From NCBI GenBank assembly GCA_031271345.1, contig JAISVX010000003.1:563223-627222 (forward strand): DNA of 64,000 nucleotides, read 5' to 3'. The notes beneath the pieces are model-generated. The model did no database searches, had not been told where the DNA came from, and saw only the letters and a list, made by a program, of their open reading frames with translations. The stretch comes from Lactobacillaceae bacterium. Its GTDB lineage: Bacteria; Pseudomonadota; Alphaproteobacteria; RF32; CAG-239. Both the position numbers and the translations under genes were made by a program. This document shows positions 1-7,263 of the stretch, piece by piece; the first letter of the stretch is position 1, and every line of letters begins with the position of its first letter.

Positions 1-7
1 GAAGATT

Positions 8-721
8 TTACTCTTCAGTTTCAGGGTATAGTTTTTCAAAACCTTTTCTTATTTTCTCAATATAACTATTGTCCTTATCTCTCCAGTAACGAGGATCTTT
101 CATCATTTCTCTCAATGCCGTTTCATCAACTTTTTCTTTGGCGCCATTGTCTTTTGACAACAACGGTTCATTTGATGACATCATTTTATATAAAGTGACG
201 ACTCCTTCGTATGTCGAGCCTAAAACGTCATAAAGCTCCGAACTGATGTTTTGCTTTGCCCAGGCGGATATTTGTCTGGCAACTTCATCAAAACGTTCCT
301 TGCTTCCAAAATGAGAAATAAGTTTCTCAAACTGTTTTTCAGCTTCAAAATCCACCGTCAAATCGTTAAGTATCGGCAGAATTTTTTCTTGAGCCAAATC
401 ATATACCAGCTGGGCTTGTTCATTTGTAAAGCCGCTGTCGTGAAGTTTTTTTAGAACATCGTCATCCCTAACAAAAAAGTCGTTATCAATGCTGATGTCA
501 TATTTATCAAAACTCTCTGGTACATGACGCAGATTATCTTCAATTAGATTTTCATCCCTTTCAATTAAAGACAAATAATCTTCAATAAGCTCATTAATTC
601 TAATTGCATTTTTTTCCGCGTCCCAAAACTTTTCAGGCAGTCTTTCAGGCTTTCCCGAAGCAGTGTTGTCAGCGGAAGATTTATAGTTTTCAATAACATT
701 ATTTATATTATTGTTCTCCAT
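8..721 (-). CDS. Phage scaffolding/capsid assembly-like protein
   Basis: A 237-residue acidic, highly helical protein with no membrane segment or signal peptide. Its charged composition and its place directly after the portal gene are those of the scaffolding protein of T7-like podoviruses, which guides capsid assembly and is then released. I assign it mainly from gene order (connector, small protein, scaffold, then capsid); the sequence itself shows no diagnostic motif. The C-terminal part is rich in Lys, Arg and Glu, as scaffold C-termini that bind coat protein often are. The coat gene expected next would lie beyond the left edge of the window. The gene is complete, with its stop at bases 8-10. 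Confidence 0.55.
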   Translation of the reverse strand: MENNNINNVIENYKSSADNTASGKPERLPEKFWDAEKNAIRINELIEDYLSLIERDENLIEDNLRHVPESFDKYDISIDNDFFVRDDDVLKKLHDSGFTNEQAQLVYDLAQEKILPILNDLTVDFEAEKQFEKLISHFGSKERFDEVARQISAWAKQNISSELYDVLGSTYEGVVTLYKMMSSNEPLLSKDNGAKEKVDETALREMMKDPRYWRDKDNSYIEKIRKGFEKLYPETEE

Positions 722-742
722 TTTTTATCCTTTCACATATAG

Positions 743-967
743 TTATCTGTAACTGCTGAGAGATGCAATATAACCGACTAAATGCCTCTGTCCTTCAAGG
801 TGTCTTAACTCTCCTTCCGAACAATCAGGTCCTAAATATCTCTCCGTAGTTATTCTCCGTAAAAAAGAGAGGGCAACTTTGCCCTCTTTTGTACTAAAAC
901 ATTTTATAAACGCCTGTTTTATTTCTTTGTCAGACATTTTCTTTGTGTCATAGTATTCCATCATCAA
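743..967 (-). CDS. Small phage protein, Bbp19-like
   Basis: A 74-residue protein between the portal and scaffold genes. It overlaps the 3' end of the portal gene by 20 bases, which indicates translational coupling. The layout (an N-terminal helix, a KEGKVAL-type turn, then an EGQRHLVGYI segment near the C-terminus) resembles the small Bbp19 family found next to the head-tail connector of podoviruses. No enzymatic motif is visible. The start may be any of the first three Met codons (MMMEYY). The family call is from memory of the pattern and is moderate; membership of the structural operon is secure. Confidence 0.5.
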   Translation of the reverse strand: MMMEYYDTKKMSDKEIKQAFIKCFSTKEGKVALSFLRRITTERYLGPDCSEGELRHLEGQRHLVGYIASLSSYR

Positions 968-2447
968 TCGTCTCCGATTTTATTTCCTTAACAAGGTTAG
1001 ACGGTATATTCAGCGTCCTGCCCAGCCATTTTGCCACTTCAAAGCTGTTAACCGCAGACGTTCCTTCCGCGCCCAAACCTAAAATTAAATTCAGCCATTC
1101 GGATACATTTACAACATCTTTCCTTGCCTGCGATAGAGCCAACGGAGATTTATATTGTAAATCCACTATTTTTCCATCGAGGTCAAAGTTCATAATGTCG
1201 CCTCTTCTTCTTAAAATATGAAAAGCCCTTTTAAGAAGAGGAGTTAAAAGTTCCGACTGCAGCCTGCCAAATGTCGCGCCCAATATTCTGGCGACTTCCG
1301 CCGAACGTTCCAATATTTCTGTCGCCGTCATTGAAGGCGAAGAAATCTGCGCAAGCCTATCCGCGAGCATAGCATGATTTATACGCGCCCGCAAATCTTC
1401 CAAAATAATTTGCGAAATATCAAATTTTCCCGGCGCTTCCAAAGGCGTAAGCCCCTTTGAGCCGATAGCCTTAGGAATAATCGCGCCTGGAACAAGTTTT
1501 ATATTCGCCGGGTTTAGAACCCCGTCATCTTCAGCCTGCCAGATTCCAGTTACAGAAATTGACGCGTTCTTAAGTATAAGCTCAACAACTTTATTAACTG
1601 TTTTTATATCCGGCAGCGACTTCATCACCGGCGAACGTCCATAAACCTCGCCCGGCGCTTTCAGCCACCTAAAGTTAATAAAAGGAGATGTATCAAAATA
1701 TCCTTCTTTAATCAGAATATTCCGCTCATATCCAACGCTGTCATCCCACGCGAGGACAACATACTCATAACCGCCCTTTCCGTTAGTCCTAATTCGTGGA
1801 AAGACGGCTTCAAGAAGCTTAACTTTATATTCGTCTTCATTTTCATCTTTTTTGATAAAATCAAAAGGTATTTCCGCATCTGGAAACCTTGATTTTATAT
1901 TAGAGACTGTAACATCAGAACATCTGTAAGTAGTATCAATTCTGCCATCGCTTCCCTGCTCTAAAGCAATTTCATTAAGAGGAATTGCCGTAAACCTAAA
2001 AGCCGTGGCTTCGCCGACTGAAGCTTCTTCAAACAAAAGGCAGGCTGTTCCAGCCGTCACCAAATCTAAATAACATTGGTGTATCTCCACCGCAAAATTT
2101 GAGTGTTCAAAATTTTGCAGCAGAACATCCGATGTTTTTTCCAATATCGGCGCCGCCTGCTCCCGCTCGACATCAGTAAGTTCGCTGCCAGCCTTAAGAC
2201 CAAACCATTTCGCCCAGGGAGGCGTTAACTCCGCCAGCAGCGATGACGCAAGCTGATCAACCGCATCGGGAGCCGTGCCGTCAAAAAGATTTATTGTTTT
2301 TTTATTTGAACCAAAATCTTCCGAAACCGCGCTTTCTCTCTGCGGAAAAGCAAAAGCATAGCATTCCTGCCAAACAGGAACCCACTCGTTTTTTCTTTGC
2401 TCGGCTTTCTGATAAGAGCTGATTAAATTCTCCAAATTTTTTCCCAT
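948..2447 (-). CDS. Phage portal (head-to-tail connecting) protein
   Basis: A 499-residue protein of the size and pattern of the T7-type head-tail connector, the dodecameric portal through which DNA enters the capsid. Family-like features are the early aromatic stretch (WVPVWQECYAFAFPQR, about residues 22-37), the NLFDGTAPDAVDQLASSLLAELTPP-type region with the WAKWFGL motif near residue 80, and the C-terminal helical part with the SPSMTATEILERS motif. It follows a 64-residue basic protein with a 2-base gap and overlaps the next gene. No frameshift or truncation is visible, so the portal looks functional. Confidence 0.85.
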   Translation of the reverse strand: MGKNLENLISSYQKAEQRKNEWVPVWQECYAFAFPQRESAVSEDFGSNKKTINLFDGTAPDAVDQLASSLLAELTPPWAKWFGLKAGSELTDVEREQAAPILEKTSDVLLQNFEHSNFAVEIHQCYLDLVTAGTACLLFEEASVGEATAFRFTAIPLNEIALEQGSDGRIDTTYRCSDVTVSNIKSRFPDAEIPFDFIKKDENEDEYKVKLLEAVFPRIRTNGKGGYEYVVLAWDDSVGYERNILIKEGYFDTSPFINFRWLKAPGEVYGRSPVMKSLPDIKTVNKVVELILKNASISVTGIWQAEDDGVLNPANIKLVPGAIIPKAIGSKGLTPLEAPGKFDISQIILEDLRARINHAMLADRLAQISSPSMTATEILERSAEVARILGATFGRLQSELLTPLLKRAFHILRRRGDIMNFDLDGKIVDLQYKSPLALSQARKDVVNVSEWLNLILGLGAEGTSAVNSFEVAKWLGRTLNIPSNLVKEIKSETIDDGIL

Positions 2448-2449
2448 AA

Positions 2450-2644
2450 TTATTCCCCTAATAGGTTTTTTCGTCTTAACAAAGGTTCTTCTTTATCAAA
2501 ATCAAGTATTCCTCTGTAAGAAGTTTTTATCGTTCCAGCTATCCCCCTTCTGTGGCGTTCTATTGTTTTTTTTCGTTCCGCTTCGGCTTCTTTTTTTGCG
2601 CGAGCTTCAACGTCAATAGATTTTGGACTGCTTCTACCCCCCAT
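2450..2644 (-). CDS. Small basic phage protein upstream of portal
   Basis: A 64-residue, strongly charged protein. It starts with a Gly-rich MGGRSSPKS segment, continues with an Ala/Glu/Lys/Arg helix, and ends in RRKNLLGE. Podovirus genomes often carry a short protein of this form just before the connector gene, usually annotated as hypothetical or as a minor virion protein. The stop is 2 bases from the portal start, so the two are co-translated. Function unknown. Confidence 0.6.
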   Translation of the reverse strand: MGGRSSPKSIDVEARAKKEAEAERKKTIERHRRGIAGTIKTSYRGILDFDKEEPLLRRKNLLGE

Positions 2645-2670
2645 TTATTTATCCTTTCATTTTTAGCTAA

Positions 2671-2862
2671 TTAAAAAATTCCCCATACAATTTCCCACAA
2701 ATACTTTGTCTGGGAAAAAGCATTAAGTACGTTAGTTGCGTTATTTGTATCTTTTATCATTACATAGCTGACAGCAGCAACCACCAGAAGCCAGCCTGCC
2801 AAAACTACATAGCAAAAAATTATCCTATGTATTCCGACAATAATTTTTTTATTTTTTTTCAT
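2671..2862 (-). CDS. Holin candidate, single-span membrane protein
   Basis: A 63-residue protein with a basic N-terminus (MKKNKKIIVG) and one strong hydrophobic segment at about residues 13-36, followed by a short polar tail. It overlaps the end of the endolysin gene by 14 bases. Size, topology and position next to a cell-wall hydrolase fit a holin or pinholin that releases the endolysin at lysis. No holin family can be named from the sequence. A lysis accessory or superinfection-exclusion peptide is the alternative. Confidence 0.5.
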   Translation of the reverse strand: MKKNKKIIVGIHRIIFCYVVLAGWLLVVAAVSYVMIKDTNNATNVLNAFSQTKYLWEIVWGIF

Positions 2863-3280
2863 GCAAGGTCTCTATATTATTATAAAAGATATGGTCTCCT
2901 ATCTCTGCGCACGGTATCTTTCCTATTGTCCACGACGGCCTTGCTTTCTTTGTATGATAATGGGTGGCTCTGTTTGTGTTATCAGCCAGAAGCCCTGCGG
3001 CAGCTCTCTTGGAAATTCTTTTGCAGATACAAAAAATAGGGTTGTTTTCATCAACCCTATTAATTATTGCAAAATTTACGTCATTTTTATTCCAACAGGA
3101 AAACTGCTTTGACTTCAGGCATATTTCCTCAATCGTATTCCCCCACCAGTATTTCTTAAACCGCTTTGATATTTCCAAACGATTTAAAACTACAGAAGCT
3201 ACGGACTCCATCCCCAAAAGAGTTTCACCCCTAGCCTCTCCATATATTGTTTTTGCTAAAACATCTGTTTCAATATTCAA
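2849..3280 (-). CDS. SleB-type cell wall hydrolase (endolysin)
   Basis: A 143-residue Hydrolase_2 (SleB/CwlJ-like) domain protein. Visible motifs are IYGEARGE at residues 12-19, with the catalytic glutamate expected there, FSCW near residue 60, ATHYHT near 108 and GDHIFY near the C-terminus. The family cleaves peptidoglycan glycan strands. There is no signal peptide, as expected for a phage endolysin exported through a holin. The start codon overlaps the previous gene by 4 bases (ATGA), and the holin-like gene follows with a 14-base overlap, making a compact lysis cassette within the late operon. Confidence 0.85.
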   Translation of the reverse strand: MNIETDVLAKTIYGEARGETLLGMESVASVVLNRLEISKRFKKYWWGNTIEEICLKSKQFSCWNKNDVNFAIINRVDENNPIFCICKRISKRAAAGLLADNTNRATHYHTKKARPSWTIGKIPCAEIGDHIFYNNIETLHEKK

Positions 3281-3531
3281 CGCTTTATTCTCCCCACATC
3301 GTCCAGCTTCTTTTCAATTCTCAGAAGATGGTTTGTCAGCCTGTTTTCAACGTCCTTAAGGTAGGTCATTGAGGCATAGTTCCTTGCGACATGCAGTTTA
3401 AAATCTGACAACGCGTCCTTATACTCGGATGTCACAACGTCGACATCTTTTCTAATTCTCATCATCATTTTGAACAAAGCCATAAATACTGGTATCTCAA
3501 TCATTGTAATCCAATTAAATATCTCATTCAT
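3277..3531 (-). CDS. Small membrane-anchored coiled-coil phage protein
   Basis: An 84-residue protein with a hydrophobic N-terminal segment (about residues 5-25) followed by a charged helical region ending in a heptad-like pattern (VENRLTNHLLRIEKKLDDV). It lies between terminase and endolysin and overlaps the endolysin start by 4 bases. The layout could be an antiholin, a spanin-like inner-membrane protein or a holin; nothing decides between them. It belongs to the lysis module by position. Confidence 0.5.
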   Translation of the reverse strand: MNEIFNWITMIEIPVFMALFKMMMRIRKDVDVVTSEYKDALSDFKLHVARNYASMTYLKDVENRLTNHLLRIEKKLDDVGRIKR

Positions 3532-3542
3532 TTTTCTAGTCC

Positions 3543-5042
3543 TTATACATCAAAAAACGTCTTTGCTTTAAATTGCGTTTTCTCCCCTTGCCAGTTATAT
3601 TCTTTTAGTAGTGACAGTTGCTGCGATGTTTTTGACATTCTGACAGGCTGCGATAACAAACACCCAGCCACAGCATCCAAACCATCGTCTTTATTTTTGC
3701 CGTTAAACGACCACTCCCGCATTTCTTCAATAAAAGGAGTCTGCCAAATTTTGCTGTGGGCATATAAAGACCTGTTAGCAAGCAAAACATCAAAAGCTTC
3801 TATTATTCTAAGTTCCTTATTTTTATGAGAACTAGCTTCAATAACCGCGGTTTTAACTTTTTTCTTTGCCAAAACCTGCTTCAATATGCCCGGCAAAAAT
3901 TTGCCTATCCCGTTTGTTTCCACTCTCACCGACGGAATACAGTTTTTTATAACAAAATCGGCGACAATCTCGCATTGATATGTAGCAACATCCGTTACAT
4001 CTTTTTGAGTATCTATATATTTTATGTCATGAAGCCAAAACTTGCCGTCCTCGTCAGAAAAAACACAGGCTATCACGCTGTTGTCACCTTTTTCGCAAAA
4101 CGCAAAAGACGGATCCCACCAGCAAGATGCCGATAATAATTTATTTTCCCCAATTTTCAGAATCTGCTGACCGTTAGAATAAACAAGGTTCAGCTCTTCA
4201 TCATAAGAAACCAGTTTTTCTGGATTCAAAATACTGTCCGAAAGATTTACCGACTTAAGCATCATCTGCGACATAAATTTATTTTCGCCGGATCTTTGCC
4301 TTATCGACGCAATTTTTTCTTCAGAAAACCTTTCCGGCCAGCTGCTTTTTCCTTTCGAATTTAATATCGGTATCTCAAGTTTTTCAAACTCCAGCAGAAA
4401 AGGAACGTTCTCCGGATTATCCTTATCTCTTTTAACCTTATATATGGTATAAAAGCTATGAGGGGTCCCAATATATAAAAGCATTCCGCTGGGCGTTAAT
4501 ATGTAGTCCAGCTCGCTTAGTTTTTCCCGCATATCCGCTCTTTTTTCAGAAGAATCACAATTTTTCGGAACCTCGACGTCATCACAAATTATAATATCCG
4601 CGCGAAGCCCCGTAATATTTGCTCCAAGTCCTTTGGCCAGTACCGACGGGTCTCTAAGTTCAACATCCCTGTTTATCGTAAACTGATCCGCCGCCCACTG
4701 CTCAATTTTTTGCGGCTTTAAGTTTTTAGTAAGAGGGTGCTGTTCAATTATCTTTTTGACATTACGTACCATCTTCTTAGCCAAATCATAATCAGCGGCG
4801 ATAACCAGTATTCTTGCGGAATTATCATGATAAAGCGCCCAAGAACAAAAAAGCCCTACTATTGTCGACTTTCCAGAGTTTCGAAACGCCATCAGCAGCG
4901 CTTTCCTATTATCATCACCCAACCAAACATTATATAGCCATTCGGTCATTTTTTTCTGATGCTTCGGCATTTTTAGTCCCTGCAGTCTAAACCACAAATA
5001 TACAAACTCAAAAAAATCTATTTTAGTTCTCGTCTCCTTCAT
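3543..5042 (-). CDS. terL: Phage terminase large subunit
   Basis: A 499-residue DNA-packaging motor. Walker A is FRNSGKST at about residues 53-60 and Walker B is IIICDDVE at about 149-156, with the acidic pair used for ATP hydrolysis. The C-terminal nuclease half shows WWDPSFAFCEKGDNS (about residue 312 on) and DGLDAVAG near residue 463, the spaced acidic residues of the RNase-H-like metal site. Length and motifs fit terminases of podoviruses and related phages. The gene overlaps the preceding small gene by 20 bases, and the lysis genes follow after 11 bases. No disruption is seen. Confidence 0.9.
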   Translation of the reverse strand: MKETRTKIDFFEFVYLWFRLQGLKMPKHQKKMTEWLYNVWLGDDNRKALLMAFRNSGKSTIVGLFCSWALYHDNSARILVIAADYDLAKKMVRNVKKIIEQHPLTKNLKPQKIEQWAADQFTINRDVELRDPSVLAKGLGANITGLRADIIICDDVEVPKNCDSSEKRADMREKLSELDYILTPSGMLLYIGTPHSFYTIYKVKRDKDNPENVPFLLEFEKLEIPILNSKGKSSWPERFSEEKIASIRQRSGENKFMSQMMLKSVNLSDSILNPEKLVSYDEELNLVYSNGQQILKIGENKLLSASCWWDPSFAFCEKGDNSVIACVFSDEDGKFWLHDIKYIDTQKDVTDVATYQCEIVADFVIKNCIPSVRVETNGIGKFLPGILKQVLAKKKVKTAVIEASSHKNKELRIIEAFDVLLANRSLYAHSKIWQTPFIEEMREWSFNGKNKDDGLDAVAGCLLSQPVRMSKTSQQLSLLKEYNWQGEKTQFKAKTFFDV

Positions 5043-5337
5043 CTTTTTCTACTTTAGCCTCAGCAATTATTTTCCAAATATCATTTTCGCTTTCATCAAA
5101 AGCTCTGTCATCTTTGTTTTCATCAACCGTCCATCTGGCTAATTTCAACAATGTCTCAAGGTGCGTCACGGCAGATTTGCACGCCGCGTGATGAGCGCTG
5201 AACCCTTTCGCATCATCAGGCATATTTTTTTTCAAAAATTCCTCATAGCTGTCAATCACAATTGATATTTTTTCTGGCAATGTTTTTTTCAAACGTGTCT
5301 TTACAGCTTTTATTGTTTTCGCTTTTTTTTCCTTCAT
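5023..5337 (-). CDS. Probable terminase small subunit
   Basis: A 104-residue basic-then-acidic protein just before terL, overlapping it by 20 bases. The N-terminal third is Lys-rich (KEKKAKTIKAVKTRLKKTL), the middle is helical with an FSAHHAACKSAVTHLETLL segment, and the tail is acidic. Position and size suit the small terminase subunit that recognises phage DNA, but no HTH motif stands out, so the call rests on context. It is the first gene after the promoter-terminator element at 5401-5492. Confidence 0.5.
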   Translation of the reverse strand: MKEKKAKTIKAVKTRLKKTLPEKISIVIDSYEEFLKKNMPDDAKGFSAHHAACKSAVTHLETLLKLARWTVDENKDDRAFDESENDIWKIIAEAKVEKDEGDEN

Positions 5338-5400
5338 TGAATAAAACCTTATAAAAAACTCTTATTAAAAGTTTATGCCATTTTGTTATTTCGGGTTTAA

Positions 5401-5492
5401 AAAACAAAAAAAGCCTCACATTTTGTGAGGCTTTGGATACACTTCTCCCTAGTAACAATTCAGGGTATATCACAAAAAAAATCAAATGTCAA
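5401..5492 (-). promoter_or_regulatory. Late-type promoter running directly into a terminator (element A)
   Basis: On the minus strand a -35 box TTGACA (5492-5487, overlapping the stop codon of the upstream gene) is followed after exactly 17 bases by TATACC (5469-5464). About 25-30 bases downstream lies a perfect 9-bp hairpin (5411-5419 with 5425-5433, loop ATTTT) followed by a T-rich run. The product would be an RNA of roughly 55 bases unless polymerase reads through into the terminase and structural genes. This resembles the lambda pR'-tR' arrangement controlled by Q. Two conserved blocks, GTTACT (5456-5451) and GTATCC (5440-5435), recur in element B at 31801-31897 with identical spacing. 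Confidence 0.65.
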
Positions 5493-5899
5493 GACTTTTT
5501 TCCTACAACTTTAATTTTTTTATAAAGCTGGTACGGAGTAATTATAAATCTATCGTGAATACCCAGCATTCTTTTTGCCGCCTCTACGCAGGTAAACAAA
5601 GCTAGCGGCGCGGTTTTTACACCGACATCATTGACCTCAGCCTTATAAATAATTGCGTCAAGTTTTGATTTTAATAATCCTATATAATCATAAGAACAGA
5701 CGAATTTATAAAAATTTATAAACATTTTATTTGACATAGGATTTATTTCAACCCATGTCATGCCGTTATCAATCTCAATAATAATATAGCAATGCCGAAA
5801 ACCTTTTTTCAAAAACCTCAGCCACCACAGGCTAGTCTCATCAACAAAGACTACATAAACACTTTTAATATTCTCATATATAAAATCTTCCGCCCTCAT
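5489..5899 (-). CDS. Small phage-element protein, possible permuted papain-fold enzyme
   Basis: A 136-residue protein that starts within the stop codon of the preceding gene (ATGA overlap). A GFRHCYIIIE segment near residue 33 is followed by a WVEINPMSN segment and, later, an FTCVEAAKRMLGI helix near residue 103 and ITPYQLYKK. A His-bearing strand first and a Cys at the start of a helix later is the order seen in circularly permuted NlpC/P60-like (papain-fold) proteins. That comparison is inference; no database match was made. It sits between the Q-like candidate and the late promoter, so it may be an early or regulatory product. Confidence 0.45.
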   Translation of the reverse strand: MRAEDFIYENIKSVYVVFVDETSLWWLRFLKKGFRHCYIIIEIDNGMTWVEINPMSNKMFINFYKFVCSYDYIGLLKSKLDAIIYKAEVNDVGVKTAPLALFTCVEAAKRMLGIHDRFIITPYQLYKKIKVVGKKS

Positions 5900-6228
5900 A
5901 ATATTATCCCTTTTTCTCTAAAGTAAAACTCAAGAACTCCAATAGCCTCCGACCATAATCTAATCTCGCTTTTTTTCGCGCGTCTTTCATAATATGGCGG
6001 AACTGACATGCTTCCCCATTTAACCAGGACCCTTAAGTGCCTGTTGGATATATGTTTGCGCATTTTTATTCTTTTAATAATCCTATATATATCATTTATT
6101 TCGCAACACCTTTCTCTTCCACCATAGTCGCCCCTGGCACGCAACCCTGTATTTCGAGCAACCATACTGCTGCAAAACCAAAACCATACCTCCTCAGCGC
6201 TTTCAAAAGGTTCATAACAAGTCCCCAT
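5896..6228 (-). CDS. First gene of the prophage operon; antiterminator Q-like candidate
   Basis: A 110-residue, basic, helical protein. The middle contains a Cys-Cys pair followed by an IxDIYRIIKRI helix and an HLRVLVKWG helix, which loosely recalls phage antitermination Q proteins (a CC-x3-D pattern followed by two helices). The likeness is weak. Context supports it: the protein is the first gene after the repressor-controlled promoter and lies upstream of a promoter that runs into a terminator, where lambdoid phages place Q. AAAGGAG lies about 10 bases before the ATG. It may instead be an unnamed alphaproteobacterial family. Confidence 0.35.
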   Translation of the reverse strand: MGTCYEPFESAEEVWFWFCSSMVARNTGLRARGDYGGRERCCEINDIYRIIKRIKMRKHISNRHLRVLVKWGSMSVPPYYERRAKKSEIRLWSEAIGVLEFYFREKGIIL

Positions 6229-6284
6229 TTCCCTTTCTCCTTTTAGTTGATATATACAACTTAACGAATTATTAACGATATGAA

Positions 6285-6353
6285 TTTATACATAAGGTTG
6301 TAGGAATTTCAATCTAAAAAAGATTTGATTCCTATTTAAAAATATTTTATAAT
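6285..6353. promoter_or_regulatory. Divergent overlapping promoters with a 34-base operator-like dyad
   Basis: Rightward, TTGATT (6325-6330), a 17-base spacer and a perfect TATAAT (6348-6353) precede the repressor gene. Leftward, TTGAAA (6312-6307), a 16-base spacer and TATAAA (6290-6285) precede the phage operon. Both -35 boxes lie inside an imperfect palindrome at 6301-6334 with arms TAGGAAT/ATTCCTA and inner arms AATCT/AGATT. A protein bound there would block both promoters. Downstream on the phage side are a TTAACGA direct repeat (6261 and 6272) and an AGTTG-N7-CAACT dyad (6245-6261). The repressor at 6396 is the obvious ligand. Confidence 0.6.
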
Positions 6354-6395
6354 GATTACATACACAAAAGAATTCTTTATTTATAAGGAGGTAAG

Positions 6396-7019
6396 ATGAA
6401 GTATGAACAAGTTTGGGAAGCTGTTGATAAGTTGGCAAAGATTAATGGGCTGACCCCTTCTGGACTGGCAAAAAAAGCGGGACTTGACGCCACGACCTTT
6501 AACAAGAGCAAAAGAATCAGGACAGACGGCAAAAAGCGATTCCCTTCTCTTGAAAGCATAAATAAAATCATTGCCGCATGCAATATGTCTTTTGACAACT
6601 TTTGCAAACTTGCCGAAGTAGAAATTAATGATGATTATAAAAGCTCAATACCTTATACCAAACTTTCATTGCTGGAAGATAAGGGGACCCCGCCAAAAGA
6701 AGCATTTAGTTTAGCGCAGTGGAACAGAATAAAGTTCCCTGATATGAAGCACAATCTTTATGCTATAGAAATCGACTATGACACCGACATGCCTTATGAT
6801 GCGGGAACAACGCTAATCATAAGCGAAAACTCTGAAAAAAGAAGAGGAGACAAAGTGCTGGTCGTATGTAAAGATAAAACCGTATATATCGGAAAGTTTA
6901 TTAGAAGAACCGCCAGAAGCGTAGAGATTATCGGCGCAAACAAAACCAAAGACAATGACTTAACCATCCAAATAAACAATATCGAAAGAATAAATCGAAT
7001 ACTATGGATAAGCCAATAG
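6396..7019 (+). CDS. Phage-type repressor, HTH plus S24/LexA-like domain
   Basis: A 207-residue regulator. An XRE-like helix-turn-helix spans about residues 15-60 (LTPSGLAKKAGLDATTF is the recognition region). A C-terminal S24-like fold follows (LYAIEIDYDTDMPYDAGTTLIIS, then RRGDKVLVV and VYIGKFIRR). Lys167 aligns with the catalytic lysine of LexA/CI. At the usual GDSM serine position the sequence reads DTDM, so the nucleophile is Thr or Asp and self-cleavage is doubtful. The ATG follows a strong AAGGAGG at a normal distance. It is transcribed away from the phage operon and is expected to repress it and itself. Confidence 0.75.
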   Translation: MKYEQVWEAVDKLAKINGLTPSGLAKKAGLDATTFNKSKRIRTDGKKRFPSLESINKIIAACNMSFDNFCKLAEVEINDDYKSSIPYTKLSLLEDKGTPPKEAFSLAQWNRIKFPDMKHNLYAIEIDYDTDMPYDAGTTLIISENSEKRRGDKVLVVCKDKTVYIGKFIRRTARSVEIIGANKTKDNDLTIQINNIERINRILWISQ

Positions 7020-7030
7020 GCGGGAAAAAC

Positions 7031-7261
7031 ATGAATAATATTAAATTCTACATACAAAACGCCAATGAAGAGATATGCGAAAAAGAAAATAAATATAACA
7101 TGCTGAAAGAGCAAAAAACAAACAGCCATTCAGAACTCAACAAGCTGTGTTTAAAGCAGACGGTTGATATATCTTTATGCAGAAAGAAAAATACCGAGAC
7201 AAAAACTATGGAAAAAAATCTTTTTGACTATAGAGAATATGCGTTAAGCTCTAAAGACTAA
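7031..7261 (+). CDS. Small hypothetical protein after the repressor
   Basis: A 76-residue charged, helical protein (MNNIKFYIQNANEE...) 11 bases after the repressor stop. An in-frame ATG at 7004 would overlap the repressor end, but the ATG at 7031 follows an AGGCGGG sequence and is preferred. A coiled-coil-like Glu/Lys/Asn stretch fills residues 5-40. No family is recognised. It ends 2 bases before the stop of the convergent AsmA-like gene and marks the right-hand end of the phage-derived segment. Confidence 0.45.
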   Translation: MNNIKFYIQNANEEICEKENKYNMLKEQKTNSHSELNKLCLKQTVDISLCRKKNTETKTMEKNLFDYREYALSSKD

Positions 7262-7263
7262 AC

